Below, in pieces: positions 44,962 to 55,368 of a DNA stretch of 64,000 nt; position 1 is the stretch's first letter; each line of letters opens with the position of its first letter. The stretch is from Rhodospirillum centenum SW (GTDB lineage: Bacteria > Pseudomonadota > Alphaproteobacteria > Azospirillales > Azospirillaceae), in assembly GCF_000016185.1 (NCBI RefSeq), contig NC_011420.2, positions 2,891,001 to 2,955,000 of the forward strand, written 5' to 3'. The notes beneath the pieces are model-generated. The model saw only the letters and a program-made list of their open reading frames with translations. It had not been told where the DNA came from and ran no database searches. A program made the translations under genes and the position numbers.

Positions 44962-45972
44962 ATGTGGGAAGATTCCTTGGACAGCGAGATGGCGGCCGAC
45001 TGGAACCCTGTGGCGTTGCGCGACGGGGTGGTGCGGCTGCGCGTGCCCGCCGACTGGCGGCGCGTGTCGCGGGACGATGGCGGGCTGGCCTACCAGTCGC
45101 CGGGCGCGCATCCCGTCGATCTGCTGATCTCGCTCACCACCTACCGCAACCCCTACGGCGTCCGCGCCGAGGAGGCGATCCAGTATCTGGACCGGGAGAA
45201 CGTGCTGCCGCACGGCATCGCGCCGTCGGAGGACGACGGCGACGACCGGCGCTGGATCGCCTATGCCGTGGCGCAGCCGCCCGACCGCCAGGTCTTCGTC
45301 TGGAAGGTGGCCGACTTCCGCCCGCCCGATCATGTGCGGGTGGTGACGGTGCAGCTTCTGGTGCCCGACAGCAGCACGGAGATGGACGGGCTGGCCGAGC
45401 TGATCGACCGGCTGGGCGAGGAGGCTGCCCGCATCGAGTTCACCGAACTGCCGGTCCGCGAGCCGGTGGAGCGGGTGACCATGCGCAATGTCGGCCATGG
45501 CGATCTGGTCCGTTTCCGCGTGCCCTGGGACTGGAGCGCGGAGAAGGACGGCGAGCTGGCCGTCTTCCACGGCGACGAGGAGGGCACCGGCACCCTGCGG
45601 GTGGCGGTCCACGCCTTCAGCTACGCCGACGGCGGGGCCGAGGATGACGGCGACGCCCGCCGCGTGCTGCGCCAGACGGCCGAACAGTTCGCCGACGGCC
45701 CCGACGGCCGCGTCGGCGAGGGCAGCGTGGAATGGCTGGACGAGGGCGAGGTGCTGGCCCGTTTCGCCACGGCCGGGGAGGAGGACGGGGAGCCGCTGCG
45801 CTTCCACCTCTGGCTGCGCGGGTCCGCCTGCGACGGTCAGACGACGCTGGCCCTGTTCTCCTTCGCCGTGACCGAGAAGGCCCATGGCGGCGTGACGGCG
45901 CAGGCCACGCTCGCCATGCTGGAGCGGGAAATCCGCACCGCCATCGTAGGCAGCGGCGCCGCCGAGGAGTGA
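44962..45972 (+). CDS. uncharacterised protein with two similar halves
   Basis: A 336-residue cytoplasmic protein from ATG 44962. It appears to contain two copies of one domain: DGVVRLRVPADWRRVSRDDG (about residue 20) and GDLVRFRVPWDWSAEKDGEL (about residue 180), each followed by a Pro/Asp-rich strand-helix pattern. Each half of about 150 residues resembles the PsbP/DcrB/Mog1-like alpha-beta sandwich, but that is pattern matching only. It is acidic throughout. No signal peptide or catalytic motif. Divergent from alkB; upstream of the metE control region. Confidence 0.75.
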   Translation: MWEDSLDSEMAADWNPVALRDGVVRLRVPADWRRVSRDDGGLAYQSPGAHPVDLLISLTTYRNPYGVRAEEAIQYLDRENVLPHGIAPSEDDGDDRRWIAYAVAQPPDRQVFVWKVADFRPPDHVRVVTVQLLVPDSSTEMDGLAELIDRLGEEAARIEFTELPVREPVERVTMRNVGHGDLVRFRVPWDWSAEKDGELAVFHGDEEGTGTLRVAVHAFSYADGGAEDDGDARRVLRQTAEQFADGPDGRVGEGSVEWLDEGEVLARFATAGEEDGEPLRFHLWLRGSACDGQTTLALFSFAVTEKAHGGVTAQATLAMLEREIRTAIVGSGAAEE

Positions 45973-46106
45973 CCGGCGCCGGCCGGACCGGACCCCGGGG
46001 CAGAATGTTTCCTGACCGGAATGTTCCCGTACCGGAACGATCCGCGGGCCGGAAGGTCCCGGTGGAACTGCCGCCGCGACAGGCAGGTCGGCGCAAGGAC
46101 ATAACG

Positions 46107-46126
46107 ACATAAAGAACTCTTTATGT
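46107..46126. promoter_or_regulatory. palindromic operator upstream of metE
   Basis: ACATAAAGA-AC-TCTTTATGT, a perfect 9+9 inverted repeat with a two-base centre, ends five bases before the -35 element of the metE promoter. The short AT-rich form resembles operators of ArsR-type methionine-cycle regulators such as SahR, from memory and unverified. Placed here, a bound repressor would block RNA polymerase. Confidence 0.75.
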
Positions 46127-46130
46127 GTCG

Positions 46131-46159
46131 TTGACCGTGACTGGGGGAGCGTCTAGTCT
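46131..46159 (+). promoter_or_regulatory. metE sigma-70 promoter
   Basis: TTGACC (46131-46136), exactly 17 bases, then TAGTCT (46154-46159). The transcript would start near 46166, a few bases before the riboswitch. The adjacent operator supports its reality. Confidence 0.75.
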
Positions 46160-46170
46160 CGTTCCGCCAT

Positions 46171-46341
46171 GGTCTCCAGGCGGCTCTGCGGCCGCGCTGG
46201 GGCTAAGAGGGAAGCCGGTGCGAGTCCGGCGCTGCCCCCGCAACTGTCAGCGGCGAGCCGACCGCCCCCATGTGTCACTGGGACCGACCGGTCCTGGGAA
46301 GACCGGCGGAAGGCGATGACCCGCGAGCCAGGAGACCTGCC
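46171..46341 (+). ncRNA. cobalamin (B12) riboswitch
   Basis: The aptamer is recognised by its conserved blocks: GGGAAGCCGGTGCGAGTCC (near 46209-46228), CTGCCCCCGCAACTGT (near 46232-46247), CACTGGGACC and CTGGGAAG in the middle, and the B12 box AGCCAGGAGACCTGCC (46326-46341). Closing stem P1 is GGTCTCC (46171-46177) with GGAGACC (46331-46337). Past the box, CCTGCCA (46336-46342) can pair with TGGCAGG (46386-46392), which would compete with P1 and offers an expression platform. B12 binding should reduce metE expression, because metE is the B12-independent methionine synthase. Confidence 0.95.
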
Positions 46342-46478
46342 ATGGCAGATAACGTCCACGGGCGGGGTGTCCCGGTGTGTCGCCTTGGCAGGCCGCGCCG
46401 GACCGTCCCCTGGTGCTGCGGGCCTGTCCTTCGCGTCCGCTATGGCCTTTGCCCCCATCCACAATGGGGTCCATGCCA

Positions 46479-48822
46479 ATGTCGCAACCAATCCTTCCCG
46501 GCGCTGCCGTGCCCGTCGCCACGATGGGCGTGCCGCGCATCGGGCCGCGCCGCGAGCTGAAGTCGGCCCTGGAATCCTACTGGGCCGGCCGGACCGGCCC
46601 CGCCGACCTGCTCGCCACGGCCCGGACCCTGCGGGCCGCAAGCTGGCGCCGGCAGCAGGCGCTGGGGATCACCCACATTCCCAGCAACGACTTCTCCCTC
46701 TACGACCACGTCCTCGACACCTCCGTCATGGTCGGTGCGGTTCCCGCCCTTTATGGCTGGACCTGCGGACCGGTGCCCCTGGAGACCTGCTTCGCCATGG
46801 CGCGCGGGTCGCAGGGGCGCAGCGGCTGCGGTTGCGCCCCTGCCGCCGGGGATGGCCTGCCGGCGCAGGAGATGACGAAGTGGTTCGACACCAACTACCA
46901 TTTCATGGTGCCCGAGTTCGAACCGGGTCAGCGCTTCCGGCTCGCCTCCACCAAGCCGGTGGATGAGTTCCTGGAGGCGAAGGCGCTGGGCATCCTGACC
47001 CGCCCCGTCCTGGTCGGCCCGGTGACCTACCTGCTGCTGGGCAAGTCCAAGGATGCGGACCTGGAGCCGCTGTCGCTGCTGGATGGCCTGCTGCCGGTCT
47101 ATGCCGAGGTGCTGCGGCGCCTGGAGGCGGCGGGGGCCGACTGGGTGCAGATGGACGAACCCTGCCTCGCGCTCGACCTCGACGACGGGGCGCGGCAGGC
47201 GCTGCGCCGCGCCTATGCCGCGCTGTCCGCGGCGGCGCCCGGTCTGAAGCTGCTGGTCGCCGGCTATTTCGGGCCGCTGGGCGATAATCTGGAGACCGCC
47301 CTGGCGCTGCCCGTCGCCGGCCTGCACCTCGACCTCGTGCGCGGCGGGGCCGACCTGGAGCGTGCGCTGGAACGCTTGCCGGACGGGCTGGCCCTGTCGC
47401 TGGGCGTCATCGACGGCCGCAATGTCTGGCGGGCCGATCTGCCGGCCATCCTGGACCGGATCGGGCCGGTGGCGGAACGGCTGGGGCCGGGCCGGGTGCT
47501 GCTGGCGCCGAGCTGCTCGCTGCTGCATGTCCCGGTGGACAGCGAGGGCGAGACGGGCCTCGATGACGAACTGCGCGGCTGGCTGGCCTTCGCCGTGCAG
47601 AAGATGGCGGAGCTGGCCACGCTCGGCCGGGCCCTGACGGAGGGGCGGGGGGCCGTGGCGGACGTGCTGGACGCGGCGGCACGGACCGTCGCCTCGCGCC
47701 GTGCCTCGCCGCGCATCCACGACGCGGCCGTGGCCGCGCGGCTGGCGGCGGTGACGCCGGAGATGGCCCGGCGCCTGCCCTATGCCGAGCGCCGGCCGCT
47801 CCAGGCCGCCCGGCTGGGGCTGCCGCGCTTCCCGACGACCACCATCGGTTCCTTCCCGCAGACCGATGCCGTGCGCAAGGCCCGCGCCGCCCACATCAAG
47901 GGCACCCTGTCCGATCCGGACTACCTGTCCTTCCTGCGGCACGAGACGGAGGCCGCCATCCGCTGGCAGGAGGAGGTGGACATCGACGTGCTGGTCCATG
48001 GCGAGTTCGAACGCAACGACATGGTCCAGTATTTTGGCGAACAGCTCGCCGGCTACGCCTTCACCCGCAACGGCTGGGTACAGTCCTACGGCTCGCGCTG
48101 CGTGCGGCCTCCGATCATCTTCGGTGACGTGTCGCGCCCGGCGCCGATGACGGTGGACTGGGCCGGCTACGCCCAGTCGCTGACGGACCGGGCCGGTGAA
48201 GGGGATGCTGACGGGGCCGGTGACCAATGCTGCAATGGGTCCTTTCGTGCGCGACGACCTGCCCCGCGCCGCCGTCTGCCGTCAGATCGCCCTGGCCCTG
48301 CGCGACGAGGTGGTCGATCTGGAACGGGCCGGCATCCGGGCCGTGCAGATCGACGAGCCGGCCATCCGCGAGGGCCTGCCCCTGCGCCGCGCCGACTGGG
48401 CCGCCTATCTCGACTGGGCGGTGGAGTGCTTCCGGCTGTCGGCCTCGGGCGTGCGGCCGGAGACGCAGATCCACACCCACATGTGCTATTCGGAGTTCAA
48501 CGACATCATCGAGGCGATCGGCGCGATGGATGCGGACGTGATCTCCATCGAGACGTCGCGCTCGAAGATGGAGCTGCTCGACGCCTTCACCGGCTACCGC
48601 TATCCGAACGAGATCGGACCCGGCGTCTATGACATCCACTCCCCGCGCGTGCCGGGCGTGGATGAGATGGTCGCGCTGCTTGTCAAGGCGCGGGAACGGC
48701 TGAAGCCGGACCAGATCTGGGTCAATCCGGACTGCGGGCTGAAGACCCGCCGGTGGGAGGAGGTGAAGCCGGCCCTGGTGGCCATGGTGGCGGCGGCGAA
48801 GGCCCTGCGCGCCATGCCCTGA
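46479..48822 (+). pseudogene. metE: metE, B12-independent methionine synthase, reading frame disrupted
   Basis: MetE transfers the methyl group of 5-methyltetrahydropteroyl-triglutamate to homocysteine. From ATG 46479 the frame is normal through FPTTTIGSFPQTDAVRKARA and GEFERNDMVQYFGEQLAGYA to about 48189. The conserved continuation is in the next frame from about 48196 to 48822 ([35 protein letters not shown]), with zinc ligands intact. Between them, removing one base from each of four short runs (GGG 48190-48192, AA 48226-48227, GGG 48237-48239, TTT 48243-48245) restores [21 protein letters not shown], the family consensus. So the gene is one metE with four +1 run expansions within 56 bases: either a real pseudogene or a sequencing error. 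Confidence 0.88.
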
Positions 48823-48830
48823 CGGCAGGA

Positions 48831-48865
48831 CGGTCCGGGGCGGTGGTGCGGGGGCTCCCGGACCG
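48831..48865. terminator. hairpin between metE and convergent small gene
   Basis: CGGTCCGGG (48831-48839) pairs with CCCGGACCG (48857-48865), a nine-base-pair stem with a 17-base loop, directly after the metE stop and between convergent genes. It lacks a U-run, so it is probably a weak or Rho-assisted bidirectional terminator. A 16-base tandem repeat (GCTGCCCCGCGCCAC) follows. Confidence 0.5.
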
Positions 48866-48927
48866 CTGCCCCGCGCCACCGCTGCCCCGCGCCACTCCCC
48901 CGCCGCCCCTGCCCCCGGCAGGTCCCC

Positions 48928-49131
48928 TCAGCAGTGGCCCATCGGGCGCTTGTGCAGCAGGTCGCCCGCCAGCTCCACAGGTTCGGCGGCGCGGGCGGCA
49001 TCCTCCGCCGCCAGGGCGGCGATGCCGATCAGATAGGCCACCTCGTGCAGTTTCCCGCTCTGTGCATCCGCGGCCAGGCTTTCCAGGCAGCGTTTGATGG
49101 CCAGGGCCATGTCGCGTCGAGACTCTGTCAT
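48928..49131 (-). CDS. small hypothetical protein
   Basis: A 67-residue protein (MTESRRDMALAIKRCLESLA...) from ATG 49131, behind a GGAG site. It is a single-domain helical protein with two Cys, no signal peptide and no motif I recognise. High-quality codon use for this genome supports it as real. The AT-rich island with a CtrA-like site lies upstream of its start. Confidence 0.62.
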   Translation of the reverse strand: MTESRRDMALAIKRCLESLAADAQSGKLHEVAYLIGIAALAAEDAARAAEPVELAGDLLHKRPMGHC

Positions 49132-49197
49132 CGTTGCTCCACCCCGAAGCTTTTGCTTCCCCCTGAAGCGCACCGGCCGGACGCGCGGCCTGACCCG

Positions 49198-49385
49198 ATG
49201 ACGATATTCGAAAGCGGATCGATTTGGGAGATATAATGTATCCGGTTTACTTCTAAAGGTCATTCCCCTGAAGAAATTGGGGCTGAACATCCCCAATTGG
49301 CCCGGGACGGGGAGGCCGCATTTCTTCTGCGGCCATGGATGGCACCGTGCCATTAATATACCATTAACAAGAGTATTCTGCCGGT
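49198..49385. other. AT-rich intergenic island with hairpins
   Basis: This stretch is markedly more AT-rich than the rest of the window. It holds an exact TATAAT at 49232-49237. A perfect hairpin pairs AATTGGGG (49275-49282) with CCCCAATT (49291-49298). A second pairs GGCCGCA (49314-49320) with TGCGGCC (49328-49334). A CtrA-like site follows. There is no credible protein gene on either strand. It could be a small RNA gene or a composite control region; neither is shown. Confidence 0.5.
49353..49368. promoter_or_regulatory. CtrA-type binding site
   Basis: TTAA (49353-49356), seven bases, TTAAC (49364-49368): an exact match to the alphaproteobacterial CtrA consensus TTAA-N7-TTAAC. It is the only such match I noticed in this GC-rich window. 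It lies about 220 bases upstream of the small leftward gene and 335 bases upstream of dnaK. Confidence 0.55.
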
Positions 49386-49441
49386 CTGTGATGTTCCAGG
49401 ATCGGCTGCTTGCCCCAGGACGGTATCACCGGCGGCGGGAG

Positions 49442-49477
49442 CGCGGCCGGGAGCGCGGCCGGGAGCCCGGCCGGGAG
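49442..49477. repeat. 12-base tandem repeat
   Basis: Three adjacent 12-base units: CGCGGCCGGGAG, CGCGGCCGGGAG, CCCGGCCGGGAG. They lie in non-coding DNA between the AT-rich island and dnaK, and every unit contains the palindrome CGGCCG. Confidence 0.85.
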
Positions 49478-49540
49478 GCAGGCTGCGGTGGGGTCGCCGG
49501 GGGTGGGCCCCGCGGCTCTTTCTTGCCCCCCATGGCGGCG

Positions 49541-49569
49541 GTTGCAGCCTTTGCCGCACCTGCCTATAT
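49541..49569 (+). promoter_or_regulatory. possible heat-shock promoter of dnaK
   Basis: GTTG (49541-49544), 18 bases, then CCTATAT (49563-49569), similar in form to alphaproteobacterial sigma-32 promoters (CTTG ... CCTATNT). It lies about 135 bases before dnaK. The match is partial. Confidence 0.4.
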
Positions 49570-49702
49570 CTGCTGCGTTCGCGGGGGCATTCCCTTCTCC
49601 CGCCCGAAGACCAATGTCAGTGAGAACCTGCATGGGGGATCGGTGTGGTGCCGGACAGGCACGGGCCGCAGCCGATCTGCCGGAAACGAGAGGTCGCACA
49701 TC

Positions 49703-51625
<1,923 letters not shown>

Positions 51626-51736
51626 TCCGGCCACGGCATCCGATCGCCATGGCGATCGTCCCGCCCGTCCACGGACGGCGGGGCGGTCTGCCATGCGGTG
51701 GCATGAGGACGGGATAGGGCGACGGTAAGGGCCACC

Positions 51737-52876
51737 ATGTCGAAGCGGGACTATTACGAGGTGCTGGGCGTCCAGAAGGGCGCCAGCGCCGACGACCTGA
51801 AGAAGGCCTATCGCAAGCTGGCCATGCAGTACCACCCTGACCGCAATCAGGGTGACAAGGCCGCCGAGCAGAAGTTCAAGGAGATCAGCGAGGCCTACGA
51901 CGTCCTGAAGGACGACCAGAAGCGGGCCGCCTACGACCGCTTCGGCCACGCCGCCTTCGAGAACGGCCGCGGCGGTCCCGGCGCCGGGGCCGCGGGCTTC
52001 GACTTCAACTTCGGCAGCGGCTTCGCCGACATCTTCGACGAGATGTTCGGGGAGTTCATGGGCCGCGGCCGCGCCGGCCAGACCAGCAACCGCGGCGCCG
52101 ACCTGCGCTACAATCTGGAAATCACCCTGGAGGACGCCTTCAAGGGCGCCACCACCACGGTGCGCGTGCCCACCTCTGTCGCCTGCGAGAGCTGCAACGG
52201 CACCGGGGCCGAGGGCGGCAGCACCCCGATCGCCTGCCCGACCTGCAACGGTCACGGCAAGGTGCGGGCGCAGCAGGGCTTCTTCACCATCGAGCGGACC
52301 TGCCCGGCCTGCCACGGCGTCGGCCGGGTGATCAAGGACCCCTGCCGGACCTGCGGCGGCCAGGGCCGCGTGCGCAAGGAAAAGACCCTCTCCGTCAACA
52401 TCCCGGCGGGGGTGGAGGACGGCACCCGCATCCGCCTTGCCGGGGAGGGCGAGGCCGGCCTGCGCGGCGGGCCGCCGGGCGATCTCTACATCTTCCTGGC
52501 GATCGCGCCGCACCGCTTCTTCCAGCGCGACGGCGCCAACCTGCAGTGCCGGGTGCCGATCCCGATGACGACGGCGGCGCTCGGCGGCAGCGTCGAGGTG
52601 CCGACCATCGACGGCAGCCGGGCCAAGATCGCCATTCCGGCCGGCACCCAGACCGGGCACCAGTTCCGGCTGAAGGGCAAGGGCATGAGCGTGCTGCGCA
52701 GCCCGGCCCGCGGCGATCTCTACATCCAGGTGGTGGTGGAGACGCCGGTCAACCTGACGAAGAAGCAGCAGGAGCTGCTGCGGGAATTCGAGAAGGCGGG
52801 CCAGGACGGCCTGCATCCGGAATCCGAAGGCTTCTTCGCCAAGGTCAAGGAACTCTGGGCCGACCTGAAGGACTGA
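51737..52876 (+). CDS. dnaJ: chaperone protein DnaJ
   Basis: Hsp40 co-chaperone, 379 residues. The J-domain has [20 protein letters not shown] and the essential HPD in [16 protein letters not shown] Gly/Phe-rich linker follows. Four zinc repeats of the Cys-x-x-Cys-x-Gly-x-Gly type are visible ([32 protein letters not shown]). The C-terminal beta-domains complete it. It stimulates DnaK ATPase and delivers substrates. Converges with a small gene. Confidence 0.98.
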   Translation: MSKRDYYEVLGVQKGASADDLKKAYRKLAMQYHPDRNQGDKAAEQKFKEISEAYDVLKDDQKRAAYDRFGHAAFENGRGGPGAGAAGFDFNFGSGFADIFDEMFGEFMGRGRAGQTSNRGADLRYNLEITLEDAFKGATTTVRVPTSVACESCNGTGAEGGSTPIACPTCNGHGKVRAQQGFFTIERTCPACHGVGRVIKDPCRTCGGQGRVRKEKTLSVNIPAGVEDGTRIRLAGEGEAGLRGGPPGDLYIFLAIAPHRFFQRDGANLQCRVPIPMTTAALGGSVEVPTIDGSRAKIAIPAGTQTGHQFRLKGKGMSVLRSPARGDLYIQVVVETPVNLTKKQQELLREFEKAGQDGLHPESEGFFAKVKELWADLKD

Positions 52877-52924
52877 TCCCCGGGGCGTGCGCGTCCGGCG
52901 GTGAAACGGCGTCCGGCGGGAGCC

Positions 52925-53200
52925 TCAGTGCTCTCCGGCGGGCGCCGTTCCGTATCTGTCTGCACCGTCGCCGTCGGGGCCGTGCAGTTCCGCCAGCAGT
53001 TCCTGGTGCGTGGCCGCGGTCGCCAGCTCGAACCAGGCCAGCCGGGCGACCCGGCGGCCGGGGCTGGTGTCGGCTGCGCGCCGCTCCTCCTGGAGCTGCG
53101 GGCTGCCGGCCGGCATGTCGCGGCCGACCGGATCTGTCTGATAGGCCGGGGCCGGCGGGGGCGTCGGCGGCGACTGGTGTGCCGGGGATGTCTGCTGCAT
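52925..53200 (-). CDS. small hypothetical protein
   Basis: A 91-residue product from ATG 53200 behind GGTGGGAG. The first 30 residues are Pro/Gln-rich (SPPTPPPAPAYQTDP) and disordered; the C-terminal part (RVARLAWFELATAATHQELL) is helical. No known motif. Downstream of dnaJ in convergent orientation. Confidence 0.5.
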   Translation of the reverse strand: MQQTSPAHQSPPTPPPAPAYQTDPVGRDMPAGSPQLQEERRAADTSPGRRVARLAWFELATAATHQELLAELHGPDGDGADRYGTAPAGEH

Positions 53201-53478
53201 GGTCAGGCTCCCACCCTTGTCCGTCCCGGGGAGCTGCCGTTCCGCAAGGGACGGTAAGCTGGACGGTGTTCCCGCGTCTGGCTGCTTTTCCGCGTGTTCC
53301 TTGGCCGCGTGACACTGGACGGCATGACACCGGGTTCTGTCGCGCCGTCCGTCCGGGTCCCGGGGCTCTGCCCGCCCGGACCCGCGCGGGACCCGATGCA
53401 TAAAACTTTATCCGTTTCCGCCCGTGGAGGGGAAGCCCCTCGAAGGATAGGGCGACGTCCGGTGACCATGGCTGCCGC

Positions 53479-53694
53479 TCAGTCCGCGGCCTTCAGCATC
53501 GCCTGATAGACGGCCCAGGCCGTCTCGACCCCGATCCCGCCCGCCCGCGCGCCGGCCAGCAGCATCTCCGCCGTCGGCTTCACGGGAACGGCGGTCAGGC
53601 CGTACATGCCCATCTGCTCCACCGTGTCCAGGGCATTCCGCAGGGTTTCGCTCATCTCGGGACGGATGTTCTCCAGTGTGGAGGAATTGCCCAT
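53479..53694 (-). CDS. small hypothetical protein
   Basis: A 71-residue helical protein from ATG 53694, behind AGAAGGA. It reads MGNSSTLENIRPEMSETLRN and later TAEMLLAGARAGGIGVETAW, suggesting two or three helices. I do not recognise the family. It may be a small regulatory protein. Upstream, toward the DUF952 gene, the 235-base divergent region is less GC-rich and probably holds promoters for both. Confidence 0.62.
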   Translation of the reverse strand: MGNSSTLENIRPEMSETLRNALDTVEQMGMYGLTAVPVKPTAEMLLAGARAGGIGVETAWAVYQAMLKAAD

Positions 53695-53929
53695 GATCTG
53701 ATCCTTCTACGTGCTGATCCGGGCGGCCCGGCATGGGCCGCAACGCCTGGCCGCAGGGAAAAGCAAGCCGGATGCCACCGGGATCGTGCGGGCAACTTCT
53801 TGATTTTCGGTGCATATGCCCGGTGCAGCCGGCAATCTGGAACAATTCAAAATCGGAATGCCGGGGCGGGGGTCGCAATTTGCGAGCGCCCCGCTGGTCA
53901 GGCCCGGGGTGTTCCGCTAGAACAGCGCC

Positions 53930-54316
53930 ATGACGGAACCGATCTTCCACATGTGCCGGGCCGGGGAATGGACCGATGCCCTGGCGCGCGGCGCTTATGC
54001 CGGATCCTCGCAGGACATGGCGGACGGCTTCATCCATTTCTCCACCGCCGCCCAGCTTCCGGAGAGTGCCGCCCGGCACCGCCGCGGCCAGCCGGGGCTG
54101 GTGCTGCTGACGGTCGATCCGGTTCCGCTGGGGGCCGCCCTGAAGTGGGAGCCCTCGCGCGCGGGGCAGCTCTTCCCGCACCTCTACGGTGCGCTGCCGG
54201 TATCGGCCGTGCTGCGGGCCGATCCGATGCCGCTGGGACCCGACGGGGTTCCGCGGGTGCCGCCGCATGCCGCTCCGGGGCCGGCCCCCGGGCCTGCCCC
54301 GGAGACCGTGCCGTGA
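53930..54316 (+). CDS. DUF952 family protein
   Basis: A 128-residue protein from ATG 53930. It shows the DUF952 pattern IFHMCRAGEWTDALARGAYA, then ADGFIHFSTAAQLPESAARH and LKWEPSRAGQLFPHLYGALP. The family resembles ADP-ribosyltransferase-like folds in outline but is uncharacterised. The C-terminal 25 residues are Pro/Ala-rich. It overlaps pyrD by four bases (GTGA), so the two are translated together. Confidence 0.88.
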   Translation: MTEPIFHMCRAGEWTDALARGAYAGSSQDMADGFIHFSTAAQLPESAARHRRGQPGLVLLTVDPVPLGAALKWEPSRAGQLFPHLYGALPVSAVLRADPMPLGPDGVPRVPPHAAPGPAPGPAPETVP

Positions 54317-55365
54317 GCCTGTCCGACCTCTATCCGCTCGCCCGCCCCTTCCTCCAGGCGATGGACCCCGAACGGGCCCAGTCGCTGGTGTTCTCGGCGC
54401 TGCGCTCGGGCCTGGCCGGCGGCGATCCCGGTCCCGACGATCCGGTGCTGCGCACCCGGCTGTGCGGGCTGGACCTGCCGAACCCCGTCGGCCTCGCCGC
54501 CGGCTTCGACAAGGATGCCGAGGTGCCGGACGCCATGCTGCGGCTGGGCTTCGGCTTCGTCGAATGCGGCACGGTCACGCCGCTGCCGCAGCCCGGCAAC
54601 CCGCGGCCACGGCTGTTCCGGGTGCCTTCGGCGGAGGCGGTCATCAACCGCTTCGGCTTCAACAGCCTGGGCCTGGACGCCTTCGCCGCCCGGATGCAGG
54701 CGCGGCACGGCCGGCCCGGCATCGTCGGGGCCAATGTCGGCAAGAACAAGGAACAGCAGGACGCGGCGGCGGACTATGCCGCCGGCATCCGCCGGCTGGC
54801 GCCGCTGGCCGCCTATCTGGTGGTGAACGTTTCCTCGCCCAACACGCCGGGCCTGCGCGCCCTGCAGGGGCGGGAGCCGCTGGCCGCCCTGCTCGGCCGC
54901 TGCCTGGAGGTGCGCCGCGCCGCCGGTGCCGAACCGCCCCTGTTCCTCAAGGTCGCCCCCGACCTCACGGAAGAGGACAAGGCGGACATCGCCGCCGTGG
55001 CGCTGGAGAGCGGGATCGACGGGCTGGTCGTCTCCAACACCACCGTCTCGCGCCCGCCGGAGATCCCCGCGTCCCTGGCGCAGGAGGCGGGCGGCCTGTC
55101 CGGCCGGCCGCTGTTCACGCCGTCCACCCGCGTGCTGGCGGAATTCCGCAGCCTGACCGGGGGCCGGCTGCCGCTGATCGGCGTCGGCGGCATCGCCTCG
55201 GGGGCCGATGCCTACGCCAAGATCCGGGCCGGCGCCTCCGCGGTGCAGCTCTACACGGCCCTGTCCTACCAGGGACCGGCCCTGGTCCGCCGGATCAAGG
55301 CCGACCTTGCCGCGCTGCTGAAGCGGGACGGCTTCGCCAGCGTGGCCGAGGCGGTGGGACGGTAG
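54313..55365 (+). CDS. pyrD: dihydroorotate dehydrogenase (quinone, class 2)
   Basis: PyrD oxidises dihydroorotate to orotate in pyrimidine synthesis, passing electrons to quinone at the membrane. The product is 350 residues from GTG 54313. The N-terminal membrane-associating helices (LYPLARPFLQAMDPERAQSL) mark it as class 2. FMN-binding LPNPVGLAAGFDKDAEVPDA and catalytic-loop VNVSSPNTPGLRALQGREPL (with the base Ser) are present, as is the C-terminal IGVGGIASGADAYAKIRAGA. Confidence 0.97.
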   Translation: MSLSDLYPLARPFLQAMDPERAQSLVFSALRSGLAGGDPGPDDPVLRTRLCGLDLPNPVGLAAGFDKDAEVPDAMLRLGFGFVECGTVTPLPQPGNPRPRLFRVPSAEAVINRFGFNSLGLDAFAARMQARHGRPGIVGANVGKNKEQQDAAADYAAGIRRLAPLAAYLVVNVSSPNTPGLRALQGREPLAALLGRCLEVRRAAGAEPPLFLKVAPDLTEEDKADIAAVALESGIDGLVVSNTTVSRPPEIPASLAQEAGGLSGRPLFTPSTRVLAEFRSLTGGRLPLIGVGGIASGADAYAKIRAGASAVQLYTALSYQGPALVRRIKADLAALLKRDGFASVAEAVGR

Positions 55366-55368
55366 CGC

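Noticed and set aside
48186-48250. Programmed ribosomal frameshift in metE
   Set aside because: Four separate single-base changes are needed to restore the consensus; a programmed site would require only one and a slippery heptamer.
49275-49298. CIRCE element upstream of dnaK
   Set aside because: The hairpin AATTGGGG/CCCCAATT does not match the CIRCE consensus TTAGCACTC-N9-GAGTGCTAA.
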